64,000 nt of DNA from Anaeramoeba flamelloides (lineage: Eukaryota; Metamonada; Anaeramoebidae), in contig JANTQA010000070.1 in NCBI GenBank assembly GCA_027625915.1, forward strand, positions 13,707,001 through 13,771,000, read 5' to 3'. Both the position numbers and the translations under genes were made by a program. Below are positions 1-12,639 of this stretch, in pieces; the first letter of the stretch is position 1, and each line of letters starts with the position of its first letter. The notes below the pieces were generated by a model. That model ran no database searches. It saw nothing but the letters and a program-made list of their open reading frames with translations, and was not told where the DNA came from.

Positions 1-116
1 TTTACATCATTATTATTTTATTTTATTTGGACTTAATTGTTCCTAAATTCCAATCAAATTCATTTAATATTACCTTTGTTTATGTATCAATCAATTTATA
101 TATTTATTATTTAACA

Positions 117-401
117 ATGGGTTATACACCATGTGTAAGCTTAAGCCACATGTCAAATGAAAAAAAAATTATTGAAAGGTTAGAAAAATATGGCGAAACC
201 GAAAAATTAAATGAAGGATCAGATATTGATAATATTGATTTAAATACTGATGAAATTATATTAAATGGTGAAAATTTCCAAACTCCATTAGAATCAGATC
301 AAAATAATGAAAATGAAACAAATTCAGAATTAGAACTATTAGAAAAAGACCTTTCCAGATCAAATTCAAGAAACAATTCAGAAACTGTTGAAAACAATTA
401 A
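117..401 (+). CDS. small acidic Ser/Asn/Glu-rich hypothetical protein
   Basis: An open frame of 94 residues starts at the ATG at 117 and ends in TAA. It begins MGYTPCVSLSHMSNEKK and continues as a hydrophilic, Glu/Asn/Ser-rich chain without recognisable domains, probably disordered apart from a short amphipathic stretch after residue 12. A start at 151 (MSNEKK) is an equally reasonable choice, and 135-140 (GTAAGC) could be a splice donor. The frame is open upstream to the window edge region without an ATG, so this may be the 3' exon of a larger gene. I do not recognise the family. Confidence 0.4.
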   Translation: MGYTPCVSLSHMSNEKKIIERLEKYGETEKLNEGSDIDNIDLNTDEIILNGENFQTPLESDQNNENETNSELELLEKDLSRSNSRNNSETVENN

Positions 402-1265
402 TTAAATAATAATAACAGTAACAATAATAACTTGGACAATTTAAACTGAAATTTTCTTTAATAACCCTTTACATCTAGAGAAAGCGGAAATAATTTAAAT
501 TGTTACACAAAAAATAATATAAATTATTCCGATATTCTTTTGTTTTTGTTTCATTACTTAACTATATTTTAATAGTTATTTATGTTTTATAATAATAATA
601 ATTAAATCGTTTTTATTTGGTGATTTATTTTTATCATTAATAATGAAATTGAAATACATTGATAACTATTTGTAAATCTTCTCTAGAAATTTCTTTTAAT
701 TTTTACTAAAATTAAAAATTTATTATCAAAACAATTTTTTATAGAAATTTTTTTGTGGATGTTTTTTTTTTTTTTTAAGGAATTCTTTGAGATTAGAAAG
801 ATTGTATTATTTTTACTTTTTGAGTTTTTTATTATTTTAATTTGTCAAATTAATAAACACTTACTTTTTTAAACAATCAATGAAACTTGGTAAACAAACA
901 TATTTACTTGTTTTATCAGAAATCATTATGATTTTTAAATTCTGGAAAACTGTAGTTAGGTTTAATTGGGTTTTCTGTTTATTGTCAAAATCAATAGATT
1001 TTCGTTAGGTTTTTTTACTTTAGAAATAAAACAGAAAACCTCAAAAAAACCTAGAACATTTAACAAATAAACAGAAAACCTCAAAAAAACCTCCATTAGT
1101 TTTTTTTTTAATTTAAGAAATAAATCGAAAATTAAATAAATTTTAGGTTAATAACTTAAATTAAAAAGAAATGGCTGTTAGAGGAAATTACACCCCTCTA
1201 TTATAATAAAAAAAAAGATTATTTTTTTCAAATTTAAAATGATTTAATATTTAATCTTTTTATTA
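402..1265. other. gene-free A/T-rich stretch with a palindromic module at its end
   Basis: No coding exon or RNA gene is visible. Around 955-1175 lie diverged pieces of the palindromic repeat described at 3045-3960: CTAGAACA, AAACAGAAAACCTC and a TTAAGAAATAAATCGAAAAT palindrome arm. The rest is low-complexity A/T. Confidence 0.5.
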
Positions 1266-1267
1266 TA

Positions 1268-2304
1268 AACTCAATTCCAAAAAATGGGGCACACCTTCAA
1301 AATCAATTTAATTCCAAAAAAAGTGATATTTAACTATTAAATAGCAACATTAGATATTAAAATCAATGTAAATAATTTTAAAGTTAATTATTTATCATTT
1401 TTTTCCATTATTTTTTGATTTTTGATTTTTTTTGTATTCTTTTTTTTTCAAATGAAAAAAAAAATAAAATTTTTTACAAAACTTTTCGAAAATCTCAAAA
1501 TCACTATAAAATGAAATTTAAAAGTTTTCTTTCTGATCACAAAAAAAATTTTTTTCTCTCTCAAAAAGAAAAAAGATTCTTTTTTTATTGAGAAAAAAAT
1601 TTTTTGAAAAAAAATCTTGATATGGGGTGCTATAGTACATGTCCTACAAACCGACCTTATTATCATTAATGGAAGTGTGGATACTGAATGTATTATTAAT
1701 GATATTATCAAAAAAAATCAAATGTAATTCAACTCGCTAATTCAGAATATGGTGAGTTGAAATTGATTTTCCAAAAGGATGGAGCTTGTCCACATACTTC
1801 AAAAAAAAACTCAAATTTACTTAAATCAGGGATGTAATGTTCTTGACCCTTGACCCCCAATTCCATAGATTTAAATCCAATTGGTAGTTTATGGATACTA
1901 AACTGAAAAATTGTAACCAAAAAACGAAGAAGAATTTTTAAAATTTTCACTAATGTATGGAATACTTTGAGTTGGGAAACCTAAGAAGATTAGTAAATTC
2001 TATATTTAAAAGGATATATTTAGTTATCAAAAGATAAGCTGAATCTATTAATAGTTTTTATTAATTTTTCTTTGAATAAAATTGGATTTTTTGGTAACCA
2101 TGTTCCAAAAATAGGGGCACACTTTTTTTTATTTTTTCTTTTTTATTTTTCGAATTGAATTTTAAATTTACTATAATATATATAAATAGTATTAATTAAA
2201 TATTTTCAGGTCTGTTATTATTTTAATTGACAAATATCATGTATTTTGGAGTATATTTTTATTGATGTAATTTTTTTTTGTGTCCCATTTTTTGGAATTG
2301 GGTT
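1268..2304 (+). mobile_element. Tc1/mariner DNA transposon relic with transposase remnant (family D)
   Basis: The ends form inverted repeats: AACTCAATTCCAAAAAATGG at the left and the complement of AACCCAATTCCAAAAAATGG at the right. Both are flanked by TA (1266-1267 and 2305-2306), the Tc1/mariner target duplication. Between about 1620 and 2060 the plus strand encodes, in shifting frames, remnants of the catalytic half of a Tc1/mariner transposase. WGAI is followed by QKDGACPHTSKK (the family's QDNAPCHTS block carrying the second Asp), then a DLNPIGSLW block (family DLNPIENLW), then LVNSIFKRIYLVIK (family SMPRRI.VI). Several stops and frame changes interrupt it, so it is dead. The N-terminal half is not visible. 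A second end-like motif at 2101-2122 suggests an internal rearrangement. Confidence 0.75.
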
Positions 2305-3044
2305 TAATATTTTCAAAAGAGTATTAAATTTTCGATTTTATTTGTTTATCTAACCCATTAGAAGTTACAAAAAGTGGGATTTCCTCAAAATAAAGAAATT
2401 TTGAAAAATTTTTCTTTTTCTAATATGATCTAAAAATCTCAAAAACAAAACTGATCTTATCTTTTTACTGAAAATTTAATTGGAAAAAATGAGTTCTTTT
2501 TGAAAGTGAGAATCCTTTTCTTTGAAGTTGATAAAGGACTTTATTAAGTAAGTTTAATTAAATTCTAGTTTAAATAAGAAAATTTTACAATAGAAGATAT
2601 AAAAAAATAAATAAATCAGTGCCACTAAACCCTTAAAACAAAATTTAAATTTAAAATGTGAAAAAGTATGAAAAAAGAAAATGTTTAATTTCAGGTTCGA
2701 TTAAATTAATTTTTTCATCTCCCATTTCATCATTTTTAAGTAATAAATTTTATTTACAATGCAAAAACTAATAAAAAACTTCAAATTCTTGGGAGGGTTT
2801 TATTAGTTATTGTTAATATTCCTACCATTTTAGAAATTCTAGTACTAAGAAATAAAGTACTTATCTGGGTGAAAAATATTTTTAATTCTTATACAAAAGG
2901 ATTATAAAAATTTTATTTTAATTCAACTTGGAAATATTTACTTTGAGAAATAATAACTAATCATTTTAAAAATATTACACTTCTAATAAAACTGAAACAG
3001 TAAAAAAAATATTTACAATGATAAATAGTATGTGTTCTAGTTTT

Positions 3045-3960
3045 TCCAGAATTCAAAAAATACAAGAAAAATCATTGATTTTACTCTATTATTTTAAATT
3101 CTGGGAAACCTAACAAAAGTGTTGTCAAGTGCCTATCTTTTCCAGGGATTCAAGTGTAGATTTTTGTTCATTTAAGAAATAAACTAAAAATTTCGTAAAT
3201 TTTCTTTGTATTTCTTAAATTAAAAAAAAACATAATTGCGGTATTCTTGAGGTTTTCTTATTTTAATCTGTTCTAGGGTTTTTTTGAGGTTTTCTATTTT
3301 ATTTCTGAAGTGTTCGAGGTTTTTTTATTTTTGGGATAAACAGTAAATTTTAATAAATTTTTGGTTTAAATCATAAAGTAAAAAAAACCTAACGAAAATT
3401 TATTGATTTACCAAATACAATAGAAAAAGTAAAAAAAAGCCTAATAAAAATCTATTGATTTTTCAAATAGAAAACTCAAAAAATCCAAACGAAAATCTAT
3501 CGATTTTGACAATAAACAGAAAACTCAATTAAACCTAACTACATTTTTCAAGAATTCAAAAGTATAGAGCAAAATAGATGATTTCACTTAATTCTTTTAA
3601 TACTTTAAAAGTTAACTATGGTTATTTTTTTTTTAAAAAAATTAACACAAAATTTATTAAATTTTCAGTTTGTTTTTTACCAATTAAAAAAAAACTTATG
3701 AAACTATCCGTTGGGTGCCATAAAGTACCATATAGTACCTAGATTTATCATAATTCAAAAGAATAGAGAAAAATCTTTGATTTAACTTGATTGTTTTAAA
3801 TTCTGGAAAACCTAACTAAAGTATCCATCGATTGCCTAGATTTATCATAATTCAAACGAATAGAGTAAAATCAAATAGATTTTACTCAATTCTTTTAAAT
3901 TCTGAAAAACCTAACGGCAGTTTTTTTTCAACTTGTGGGAATAAAAAGAAAAGTTGAGTA
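3045..3960. repeat. array of back-to-back palindromic modules joined by CCTAACG
   Basis: At least two palindromes alternate here. One has arms AATTCAAAAGAATAGAGTAA / TTACTCTATTCTTTTAAATT and is seen near 3045-3115, 3765-3835 and 3848-3915. The other has arms TTTACTTTAGAAATAAACAG and its complement and is seen around 3240-3560. Modules end in AAACCTAACG or its complement CGTTAGGTTT. At 3714-3748 a degenerate run of GTGCC/GTACC decamers resembles the minisatellite at 20227-20331. The same modules recur at 955-1175, 20332-20860 and 39240-39692. Confidence 0.6.
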
Positions 3961-4617
3961 ATTTTTCTTTTCATTTCAAAATTTAAAAAAATGATAATGG
4001 GAAATCAAAAAAATAAATATTTTAAACAAATTTAACAATAAATAATTTTTTAATAGTCAAAATAATTAATTATCTATTTAAAAGGTATTTATTAAATATA
4101 AAATATTTTGAAAGGTAATAAAATAAACATATAACTGTGAGATAAAAATAATACTTTTTTTTTCATTACTATTAAATATAAAAAACAAATATTAATAGAA
4201 CCTGGAAAAGTAGATTTTTAAACAAAAAATAGTAAAATATCTCTAAAAATAATATTTGGTATAAAGATCTCTGATTAACTAATAATTATTATTTTAAGTC
4301 AAGTTATTAAAAAGTGAAAAATTAACAAATCTTTATCTTTTTTTTTCAAAAAATTTTCAGGATCCTATTAACAAATACTCTTAAGGCTGTCTACGCAGGT
4401 TGTTTACATCACCAAATATAAATTATTTAATTTCTTATTTAAAAAAATATATTTAAATTGTTTTTGTTCAAATAATTGATACTGATGTAATAGACTTTTC
4501 TTTCACTTTCAAATATTTCTTTTTATAATTGATTTTACTTTTTGTTCTCAGGTTCTATTAAGTTTTACATTGAAAAGTGTGTTAAAATACCTTTTCCATT
4601 TGAATTTTATTTTTCTA

Positions 4618-4845
4618 TCAAGATCCATTGCTGTGATTTTGTAGATCACAAAAATAGTTAATTTTTTCAACAAATCTTTCATAATTATCAAGCAAAGAAT
4701 AATCCCATACTAAAAGATAGTATTAAAAAAACTGTTATCGTGCTGAATCATCCATTTTGCCTTTATTTATTTATTTATTCTTTTTATTAGCTGATCTTAC
4801 TTTTCATTTTCGGGTTATATTAAAGCACCAATTGATAAATTCTGT
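4618..4845 (+). mobile_element. 3' part of a family A MITE
   Basis: The stretch matches the central and right part of the full family A copies (22904-23306 and others). Shared blocks are GATTTTGTAGATCACAAAAA, AGATAGTATTAAAAAAACTG, the CATTTTGCCTTTATTT block and CTGATCTTACTTTTCATTTT. The left terminal repeat and the terminal GTTTCAC block at the right are missing, so this is a partial, older copy. Another right-end-like block (ctcaggttctattaag) lies at 4548-4563. Confidence 0.6.
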
Positions 4846-5071
4846 TGTACTTGCAACCAAGTAGAGAATTTTTTTCAAAGGATTTTACTTGAATTTCCAA
4901 ACAGAAAAAATTCGTATATTTCAGCAACTGTACCCTTCCAAGCTATGTTCTTAAAAAACGACAAAGAAATGAAACAAATATAATTAGGAACATGATTAAA
5001 TCACAATGTAAAAATTTTCATTTTTTCTTTTTATAACTTTATTTTAATACTTTTATTCTTCTCTTCAAAAA

Positions 5072-5536
5072 ATGACTGACAAACAAAAAACCACATCAGA
5101 AAAAGTATTTGAAGCACTGGAAGAAGACGACGAATTTGAAGAATTTGAACAGGGTAATTCTATCGATCACTATTATTTCTAAACTTGTCTTCAATTCTTG
5201 TTGTTACTAATTAGCTGCCTATTACTTTTTTTTCAAAATTAACAAACATTTTCTCTTTTTTATTTAGATTGGAGCGAGAATGAAAAAGATAATGAAAATC
5301 AAGTTTTAACGAGAGACGACTGGGACGAAGACGACATTGAGGACGAATTAGTCCAACAATTAAGGGTTTGAATTCCTTTTCTCTTGTTTTTTTTTAATTT
5401 CTTGTTTTTTAAAGTTTTTTTTTTTTATTTTTTTTTGGCATCTTTTTCTTTTTTCCTTTCTTTTTTCTTCTAAAAAACTAAAAAACAAAAAATTTGATTC
5501 TTTTAGGTTGAACTTCAAAAATCTAGCGAAAAATAA
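5072..5536 (+). CDS. SEM1: SEM1/DSS1 proteasome-lid and BRCA2-binding acidic protein, 3 exons
   Basis: Exons are 5072-5153, 5268-5365 and 5507-5536, joined by GT-AG introns of 114 and 141 nt. The spliced product is 69 residues, close to human DSS1 (70). It shows the family's two acidic-aromatic blocks in order: EEDDEFEEFEQDW, then DDWDEDDIEDELVQQLR with the C-terminal helix LRVELQK. SEM1/DSS1 is an intrinsically disordered subunit of the 26S proteasome lid. It also serves in TREX-2 and in BRCA2-type recombination mediators by binding hydrophobic surfaces through its Trp/Phe residues. Intron phases (1 and 0) join the frame exactly. The ATG follows CTTCAAAAA and matches the family N-terminus. 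Confidence 0.95.
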
Positions 5537-8500
5537 GAATTAAAACAAATTTTCAATTCTACCAAATATGAATTATTTTACAAACATTCTTTTGATATCT
5601 AAGAGAAAAAAAAAATCAACAGATAAGAAAAGGTGATAAATTTATCTTTTCAAAACAATTTGTTTGTTTTTACAAACAGATCAAAACAAACAAAAAAATA
5701 AAAAAAAAAAAAATCAATTAACTCCTTAACCAAAATGTTATACTTTGCTTTGTCTTTTCCTCTTTTATTTTTTTCCTCTTTTTTTGGATTTTACTTTTAT
5801 TCTTTCTTTTTTTTTTTTTCTTCTCTTGTAAAAACTGAAATTTGAACATCTACTTTCATGAATAATAAACGAATAATAACCACCACAAACCAAAATTTAA
5901 AGTTTACTGATGTATTTGATTAAAGGGATTTTTGAAATAATTTTTTTTAAGCTTGCTGATCTTTGGAATTTAAAAGGGTTAAAATTTCGGCTGTTTTTCA
6001 ATGATTTTTTAATTCTTCACTCTGACTTTCATTTGGGATTTTTAGTGTACCCAATATAGAGGACAAACAAAGCAACAAGCAAATATAGAGAGAATCCATA
6101 ATTACAATCAATTTCTTTGGACTATTTTTTACTTGATAAAATATTGAAAATGAAGTCAAAATTTTCTCCCGTTTATTACTGTATCTGAAAATTAAATCGG
6201 ATACGATATCATCTGATTATCTTTTTTTTCAATTCCAAAATATTTGCTTTGATTTACACTTATTAGCCCACCCACCAAGATCAAAATATACAGCATAAAA
6301 AAAAAACAAGCAAATAAAAAGAGAGTCATAAATCACAACCAATTCTGATTTGAACTTCCATTATCAGAAAATAAAAAATATGGAAAAGGAAGTGAAAATT
6401 TTTTCCCCATTTATTATTCAAATACCAGGAAAGGATTTGTCCGACTTTGAAAAATTGGAAATTCCAAACATGAAAAGGCACCTTGTTTTCATCAAAATAT
6501 TTTATCCAAGTACCAGATCTTAATATACATATTACAAAATTAATTATTTAATTTGCTACTCTCTTTAAAAATGAAAATTTGTCAAAGCAAAAAAGAAAAA
6601 AAGAGCATTTGTTTCCTAAATGAACTTGGAAATATTTTCGGTCTGATTCAACATATCAAATTTAAAATTATTATAGTTACTTGTTTTTTTTCCAATAAAA
6701 ATCCTTGATTAAATAGTTATATGTTTGTTTTGATCTACATTCGTCCCAAAATACTACAAAAAAAAAGAATAAATAAAAAAGAATAATTTTATGTCTAAAA
6801 ATACTATGTAAATGAAAATTTGTTTTACTTTTTTTAAAACTAATTTTTCAAGCGAAAACTTTTTAATATCTACACTTTGAAATAAAATTATTAATTAAAA
6901 ATGATCCATTAGATCAGAAATAATTTTTAAAGGTATTTCTCAAATTATTTTTTAAATTCAATTTTACAGGTTCTATTGAAGATTATTTTCAGAAATTTAA
7001 TAGTAAAAAATTTGAATATTTTTTTGTCAGACTTAAGAGGTTATTTTATTCTTTTAAAAGTATTTTAAATCCGATTAAGATATTTCAAATAGGGAATCAA
7101 TTATTTTGACTATTAAAGAATTATTTATTGATTTCATTTAAAAATGAATATTTTTTGTTTTTGAATTTTCCAACCTTTTTTTTTAACTATTGAGAGTTTT
7201 ATAAGATTTATGATAATACTCTTCTCTTCTCAAGAAAAAAAAAAAAAATATTCAGAATGTTTATTATTGAAGAAGTGTAAATTACACTCTGAATGTCCCT
7301 TTAGTTAAATTTCCTTAAAGGGGGTATAAGTGTAAAAGACTTGATTTTAAGAGTGTTCAAGAGTTAAACATTCCCACATTTTCATTATTGCTAGAAAGTA
7401 AAAACAATAATTTTATAATAAATGAAAAAAAAAAAAAAAAATAGGTTTTTAAAACGGTTTATTAGAAGAAATTTTTAAAAAGGAAAATAGAAACAAAAAC
7501 CAAAAATTTAGGTTTATATATCTTAATATATATCGAGACAATGTTTTTTTTAAAAATATTTTGTTTTTATGAAAATATTTATCTCCATTGAATTACGATA
7601 TTGCTTAATTCAATTTTTGACCCTATTTTAGTTCAACAAACCCAACAGAATATTTTGCTAAAAATTGAAAACAAAAAAAAAAAAATATTTTTATACTTAA
7701 TTATTTTTTTAATTGCATCTATCATCAAATGGTTTTCAAGATGAGTCAATAAGGGTTTGGGGTTTTGCATTTTTTTCTTAGAAATTCAAAGAACTAAAAA
7801 AAAACTTTATTTTGAAGAAAAAAGAAATGTAATTGCAATTATTTTCTTGGATAGATATAACGATTTTTTTCTTTATTAAGTGGTATTCGCATCACCATTA
7901 TAAAACTATTTTAAAACAAAATATAAATTAAACTTTTCTTTCTATGTGCTGAGAAAATAAATTTTTCTTTTTTGTTCTTTTCTTCAACCAAAAAAAAGTT
8001 AAAATATAATAACTACTAAACATTCAATTTATTAAAGGATTTTCTTCCCTTCATATATTTGTAATTTTCCAAACTCATTTGGTAATAAATAACCCCAAAA
8101 AGTAAATCTCATTAATGAAAATGAGTACCAAATTCCCAATTTATATTCAATATTTATTATTTTTTAAATAAAATTTCTTTTCAAAGGAAGCAATCAAATA
8201 CTTTTTCTCGTACCTTCTAAATTAAATAATGTTTTTCATTCTTTAGAATCAGAATTTTTTTTATTTTTGAGTCGTTAATAAAATTCATGAATAAAAATTT
8301 AGGAATTCGGGAACACAAGAGGGATGAATAACTCCTCCCTTTAATAATAATAAGAATAAGAATAAAAAGAATTCGAAGTTGTTTATGGTGTTATTCAAAA
8401 AATTGTTACAATTAAAAATAATTACCTTCTTATGTTTCGAAAAATTGTCTTATTTCAAGCCTTTTCGTTTTTCAAAACAAATCTAACCTAGATAAATCTA

Positions 8501-9938
8501 CTCTTGTCAAAAAAACTTATTTCCTATAAATGTTGAAGCAATAAAATTCAAATTTCAACATGTAATCTTGATTCGATTCCAAATTAATAGATTTTTAATA
8601 ATGTTTTTATAATGAATTAAAAAATGTTTCAGTTTATTATCTTTAAATTTATTCTCTTTTTATTTTGTTGATCAACAATTCCAATTCAATTTTTAATATA
8701 TGTACAAGGTTAAACATTATTTTTGGAGTCGATTACTGGAAATTAGAAAAAATAAAAAATATCTAAATAGCAGCAAAAGACATATAGAATAATTATAAAA
8801 AAAAAAAAAAAACAAATAATACAATTCTAACATTTGATTAATAACATCTAACAGTACGTACACAATATATTTGGGTAATTTCAATGGAAAATGGTTAAAT
8901 GTAGTATAATTAAAACAGTCATAAGAATTTCGATATGATGATTTCATTGGGTTTATTAATAATTATGCAATTTTTGAAAATAAAAATCATTTATTCATTT
9001 TTTAGTTTTTTTTTTTATATTGTATTTTATTCTTCTTACAGATCTATTAGTTTTTATTCATTACATTTTTTTTTTCTGGCATCATTGATATTTGGTTAAA
9101 GTTGAGTTCATATTAATAGTTGAACTTAAATAAAATTGGTTTATGTTAATAATCTAGTTAATCGATCAATAATTGTTTATAAAATTTAAACAAATTTACC
9201 AATATTTTAATTTTTTGCTCATTGAACCAAATGAGTATTTTTTGGAAATTCTTTAATAATGAACCAATTTTGATAAATAAAATTTTCTTTTTGATTTTAT
9301 TATCCCAAATACTATTAGATTTATAAGAAGAAAACTGTTAGGAATATCAGTTCTTCAAAATATTATTTAAAGGGTTATAAAAGTAAAAATAATACCATTC
9401 GCCAATCTCAAAAAAAATCCAATAATTTGTATTCTTAGATATCTGAAATAAATTTCGTCAAAGTTGGAATTCATTTTGAGTATTATTCAACTCTAATTCA
9501 ATTTTTTAAATTTATTTTTCAGTTTACAAACTTATTAAAAATCTCAAAATCAATTTTTCAAAAATTAAAAATCCAAAAGAAACTAAATTTTCAAAGAGAG
9601 ACAATAAAAATAATCTCCAAAACTCACATCAAACAACAACTATAATAACATACCTCTTTAAGTATTGCTTTCGTTTTGAAACATTTCGAAGATAAGATAA
9701 ATTATTTCCTAATGAAGAAACATTAAAATTGAAAAACGAAAAACTTTTTTAGTTAAAAAAAAACTTTCCATACTTTAATGATCAGATTTAATTAAATTAA
9801 ACTCACCCAAACATTCTTTTCTTTATAAAAATAACAAATTAATTCCAAATAGAGGAAAAATAAACCACAAATTTTTTAATCAAGGTCATTTCATTTTTCT
9901 ACTCTTTATTTCAGAAATAATTTTCCTTTTATCATCAA
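5537..9938. other. 4.4-kb gene-free stretch between SEM1 and CAPZB
   Basis: It starts with the T-rich 3' flank of SEM1. Fragments of the family E repeat (GGAAGTGAAAATTTTTTCCC followed by ATTATTCAAATACC) lie at about 6139-6205 and 6365-6425. An AT-rich palindrome (CCCTTTAGTTAAATTTCCTTAAAGGG-like) lies near 7300-7325. A right-end-like motif of family A (acaggttctattgaag) lies near 6967-6982. I see no coding exon, tRNA or other RNA gene. The frame at 8717-8947 on the minus strand is low-complexity and not convincing. Confidence 0.45.
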
Positions 9939-11215
9939 ATGACTGACGAACAACTTGACTGTGCTTTAGATCTTAATAGAAGACTTCCACCTACAAACGT
10001 AGAAGATAATCTTGCAGGTTTGATTGACTTGGTCCCAGATTTAACTGAAGATCTTCTTAACGCTATTGACCAACCCCTTAAAGTTGCAACAGATAACGGC
10101 TATGGTCGTGACTATTTACTTTGTGATTACAACAGAGATGGTGACTCTTTTAGGTAAATGAAATTACCACCATTTGTTTTTTTTTCCAATCTTCGGCTTG
10201 TTTATTGGCTTACCCAAACAATTTCTCCCACAAAACTTTTTTTTAATGCTTTTTTCTTTTTTTAAAAATTTTTTGAATACCAACCTAAAACGTAAAGATC
10301 TCCTTGGTCAAATCAATATTTCCCAAAACTCAAAGACGGTGCACTTCCTTCAAAAAAATTAAGAGACTTAGAGGTTCAAGCAAACGAAATGTTTGATGTT
10401 TATCGTGATTTGTAAATTTTTTTTTTTTTTTTTTTTTTTTTCCCTCTTTTCTTTCTTTTAATGAATGAGTTCCATTGAAAAACAATACCACAATTTTCTC
10501 TTCTAATTTTGAAATCATAATTTGAACTTCGTTAGATATTATGAAGGAGGGGTATCAAGTGTCTATATGTGGGACACTGAAGACGGTTTTGCAGCCTGTG
10601 TTTTAATTAAAAAAGTTGGAGAACAAAACGTAAAAAAACCAATCCAGGGAGTATGGGATTCTATCCATGTCATCGATGTTACCGATCAAGGAAGAAGTGC
10701 TCTTTATAAAACTGTATCAACAGTTATGCTTTCTATGATTACAGAACAAAAAGAATCTGGTTCAATTAACCTTTCAGGTTCTATGACTAAAGAAGTAAAA
10801 ATTTTTTTTCTTTTTTCTCCTTTTTTTTTTTTTTTTCTTTTTTTATTAATTATTTTTTTTTTTCTTTTTGATTTATTATTTTTTTTTTCTTTGTAACTAA
10901 TTATTTTTTTTTTTTTCTTTTTTATTAATTATTTTTAATTCTTTTTTTAATTTTTTCTTTTTTTATTGTTACCACCAAACAAAGTATGAAACTGATTTAA
11001 AAGTCGAAGATCAATCCAGTCATCTTATTAATATGGGTAAAGTTGTTGAAGACATGGAATCAAAACTCAGAAACACTTTAGATCAGATTTATTTTGGAAA
11101 ATCTTTTGATATTATTAATGACTTACGTTCTATGAACGGTCTCAAAGTTGATCGAAAAAGAAAGGAAGAACAACAAAAAGTTTTCCAAAATATTGTTAAT
11201 TCTGGAAATAATTAA
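9939..11215 (+). CDS. CAPZB: F-actin-capping protein subunit beta, 4 exons
   Basis: Exons are 9939-10153, 10298-10411, 10536-10794 and 10985-11215, with phases 2, 2 and 0 and GT-AG introns of 144, 124 and 190 nt. The product is 272 residues, the usual length for CapZ beta. It aligns with the animal protein from [18 protein letters not shown] through IDLVPDL and [15 protein letters not shown]. It continues with [34 protein letters not shown] and [14 protein letters not shown]. CapZ beta pairs with CapZ alpha to cap actin filament barbed ends; the C-terminal 'tentacle' region is present but diverged ([15 protein letters not shown]). Introns are exceptionally T-rich, the third being almost pure T/A. 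The ATG follows ATCATCAA and matches the family start. Confidence 0.97.
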
Positions 11216-12179
11216 ATTAATCTTTGGCATTCTCATTTTTTTATTTTTTTACAAATTTTCAAATTCAATAACAACATCTTTAGTTTTTGTTAAAGAAAAA
11301 TCTTTACATTATTAATCACAGATTCTTTTTTATTCAGTTTTTTTGAAAATTAAAATAAATGATATTTGTTCTTTTTTAATCGTACAATAATAATCAACTT
11401 TAAACCATTTGATTTGTTAAATTTTTTTCTTTTTTTTTTTTTAAATTCATTTTTTTGTTGAAATTGCTTCAGGCTCATTGAAAGTTAACATTATTAATCG
11501 TTAGTTAATTTTCAGTAATGCTAAAATTAATGGACAAGGAAAATAAAGATTAAACTTAACTCAGATATTTTCAAAAAAAGTTAGACAATTTTTTTTTAGT
11601 TTTCAATAAAAAATAATCTTTGTTTTTGGAGAAATTTCTTAATTTGGAAATACCAAATTAAGTCAAATAGTAATACTTATTAAATCAACATATATTATAT
11701 TTATTTTTAAAAATATGGTAAAATTCAAAATATTTATAAAAAATGGAAAAAAAGATTGCTTTTTTTTTGGGAGAAAAAAATGTAAGACCAATTTCAATAA
11801 AAAAACCGGGCAATATGGAAAGTGTACAAATGATTTTTTAAACTTTAAATTACAGTTAGAAGTTTTTTGTTCTATTAGATATTCTAATTAGGATTAAATA
11901 AGTTCGGAAAAATTTTTAAGATCAAAAAGAAAAAAAAAAACAAAAAAACAAGAAATTCAAGAGAATTGAAATGTTAGAAAAGGGTTAATTTCTACAACAA
12001 GAAATAATATATTAACTGATTTACTTGATTAAATAATTGAAATTTAAATGAAAGTAAATAAATATTTTATGAAAAGATTAATGATTATTATCATTGAAAT
12101 AGAAAAAAATGATTATTGGTAAATCCTATAATTAATAATAATATATCTAAAGATTACTAAATATAAATCCAAAATAACT
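11216..12179. repeat. gene-free stretch holding a dispersed repeat (H) shared with the RRP41 intron
   Basis: About 11750-11940 matches, in inverted orientation, 31975-32160. Shared blocks include GACCAATTTCAAT, CAATATGGAAAG.GTACAAATGATTTTTTAAA and AGGATTAAA.AAGTT.GGAAAA. No terminal repeats could be fixed, so the class is unknown. The remainder is plain A/T-rich sequence. Confidence 0.5.
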
Positions 12180-12560
12180 TTCCAAATTCAAAAAAAAATA
12201 TCTTATGGCGCTAGTTATTTACTATGAATTTGCTTCATACCCAAGGAATGGTTTTGAAATAAAAAATTGTATAATGAAATTTTACTTTTTTTGGTTGACA
12301 AAGTGTAAATAACAAAAAAAAAATAATTTCTTACGATCTCATTGGTAAAAAATTCAATTATTATAAAAAAATTAAAACGTATTTTCAATTTTAAAAAATT
12401 CAATTATAAAAAAAGAAAGTACTTTTTTCATATTTTAAATTTCCAAAAGGTTAAATATCTTCAATTTAGAACAAATTGCTTTCTTTAAGTATATAAAAAA
12501 TCTAAACTGTATTTCAAATATTTCGAGTACATGAAATAATTAGTTGTTAAAAAAATATTT
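12180..12560. repeat. dispersed repeat K, copy 1
   Basis: This matches 17830-18260 in the same orientation. Shared blocks are TTTGCTTCATAC, TTTTGGTT, and TTTTAAATTTCCAAA.GG.TAAAT followed by CAATT..GAA and TTTCTTT.AGTA. Related pieces continue at 13340-13480 and 61340-61680, and in inverted orientation at 28200-28340. No coding remnant or clean ends could be defined. Confidence 0.45.
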
Positions 12561-12639
12561 TATTTAGAAGCAAAGAACAAAAAACAATGAAAACTTATTT
12601 ACAATTCACTTTTAAATCATTCTAATTATATAAAAACTG

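Noticed and set aside
1448-1950. Two minus-strand frames as genes
   Set aside because: They are antisense to the transposase relic or are low-complexity Phe/Lys-rich sequence.
7240-7400. Short inverted words around CCTTTAGTTAAATTTCCTTAAAGG as a TTAA element
   Set aside because: Too short and without matching ends or copies; likely chance in A/T-rich DNA.
8717-8947. 76-codon minus-strand frame
   Set aside because: Phe/Tyr/Leu-rich low-complexity reading of A/T DNA with no motif or splice context.
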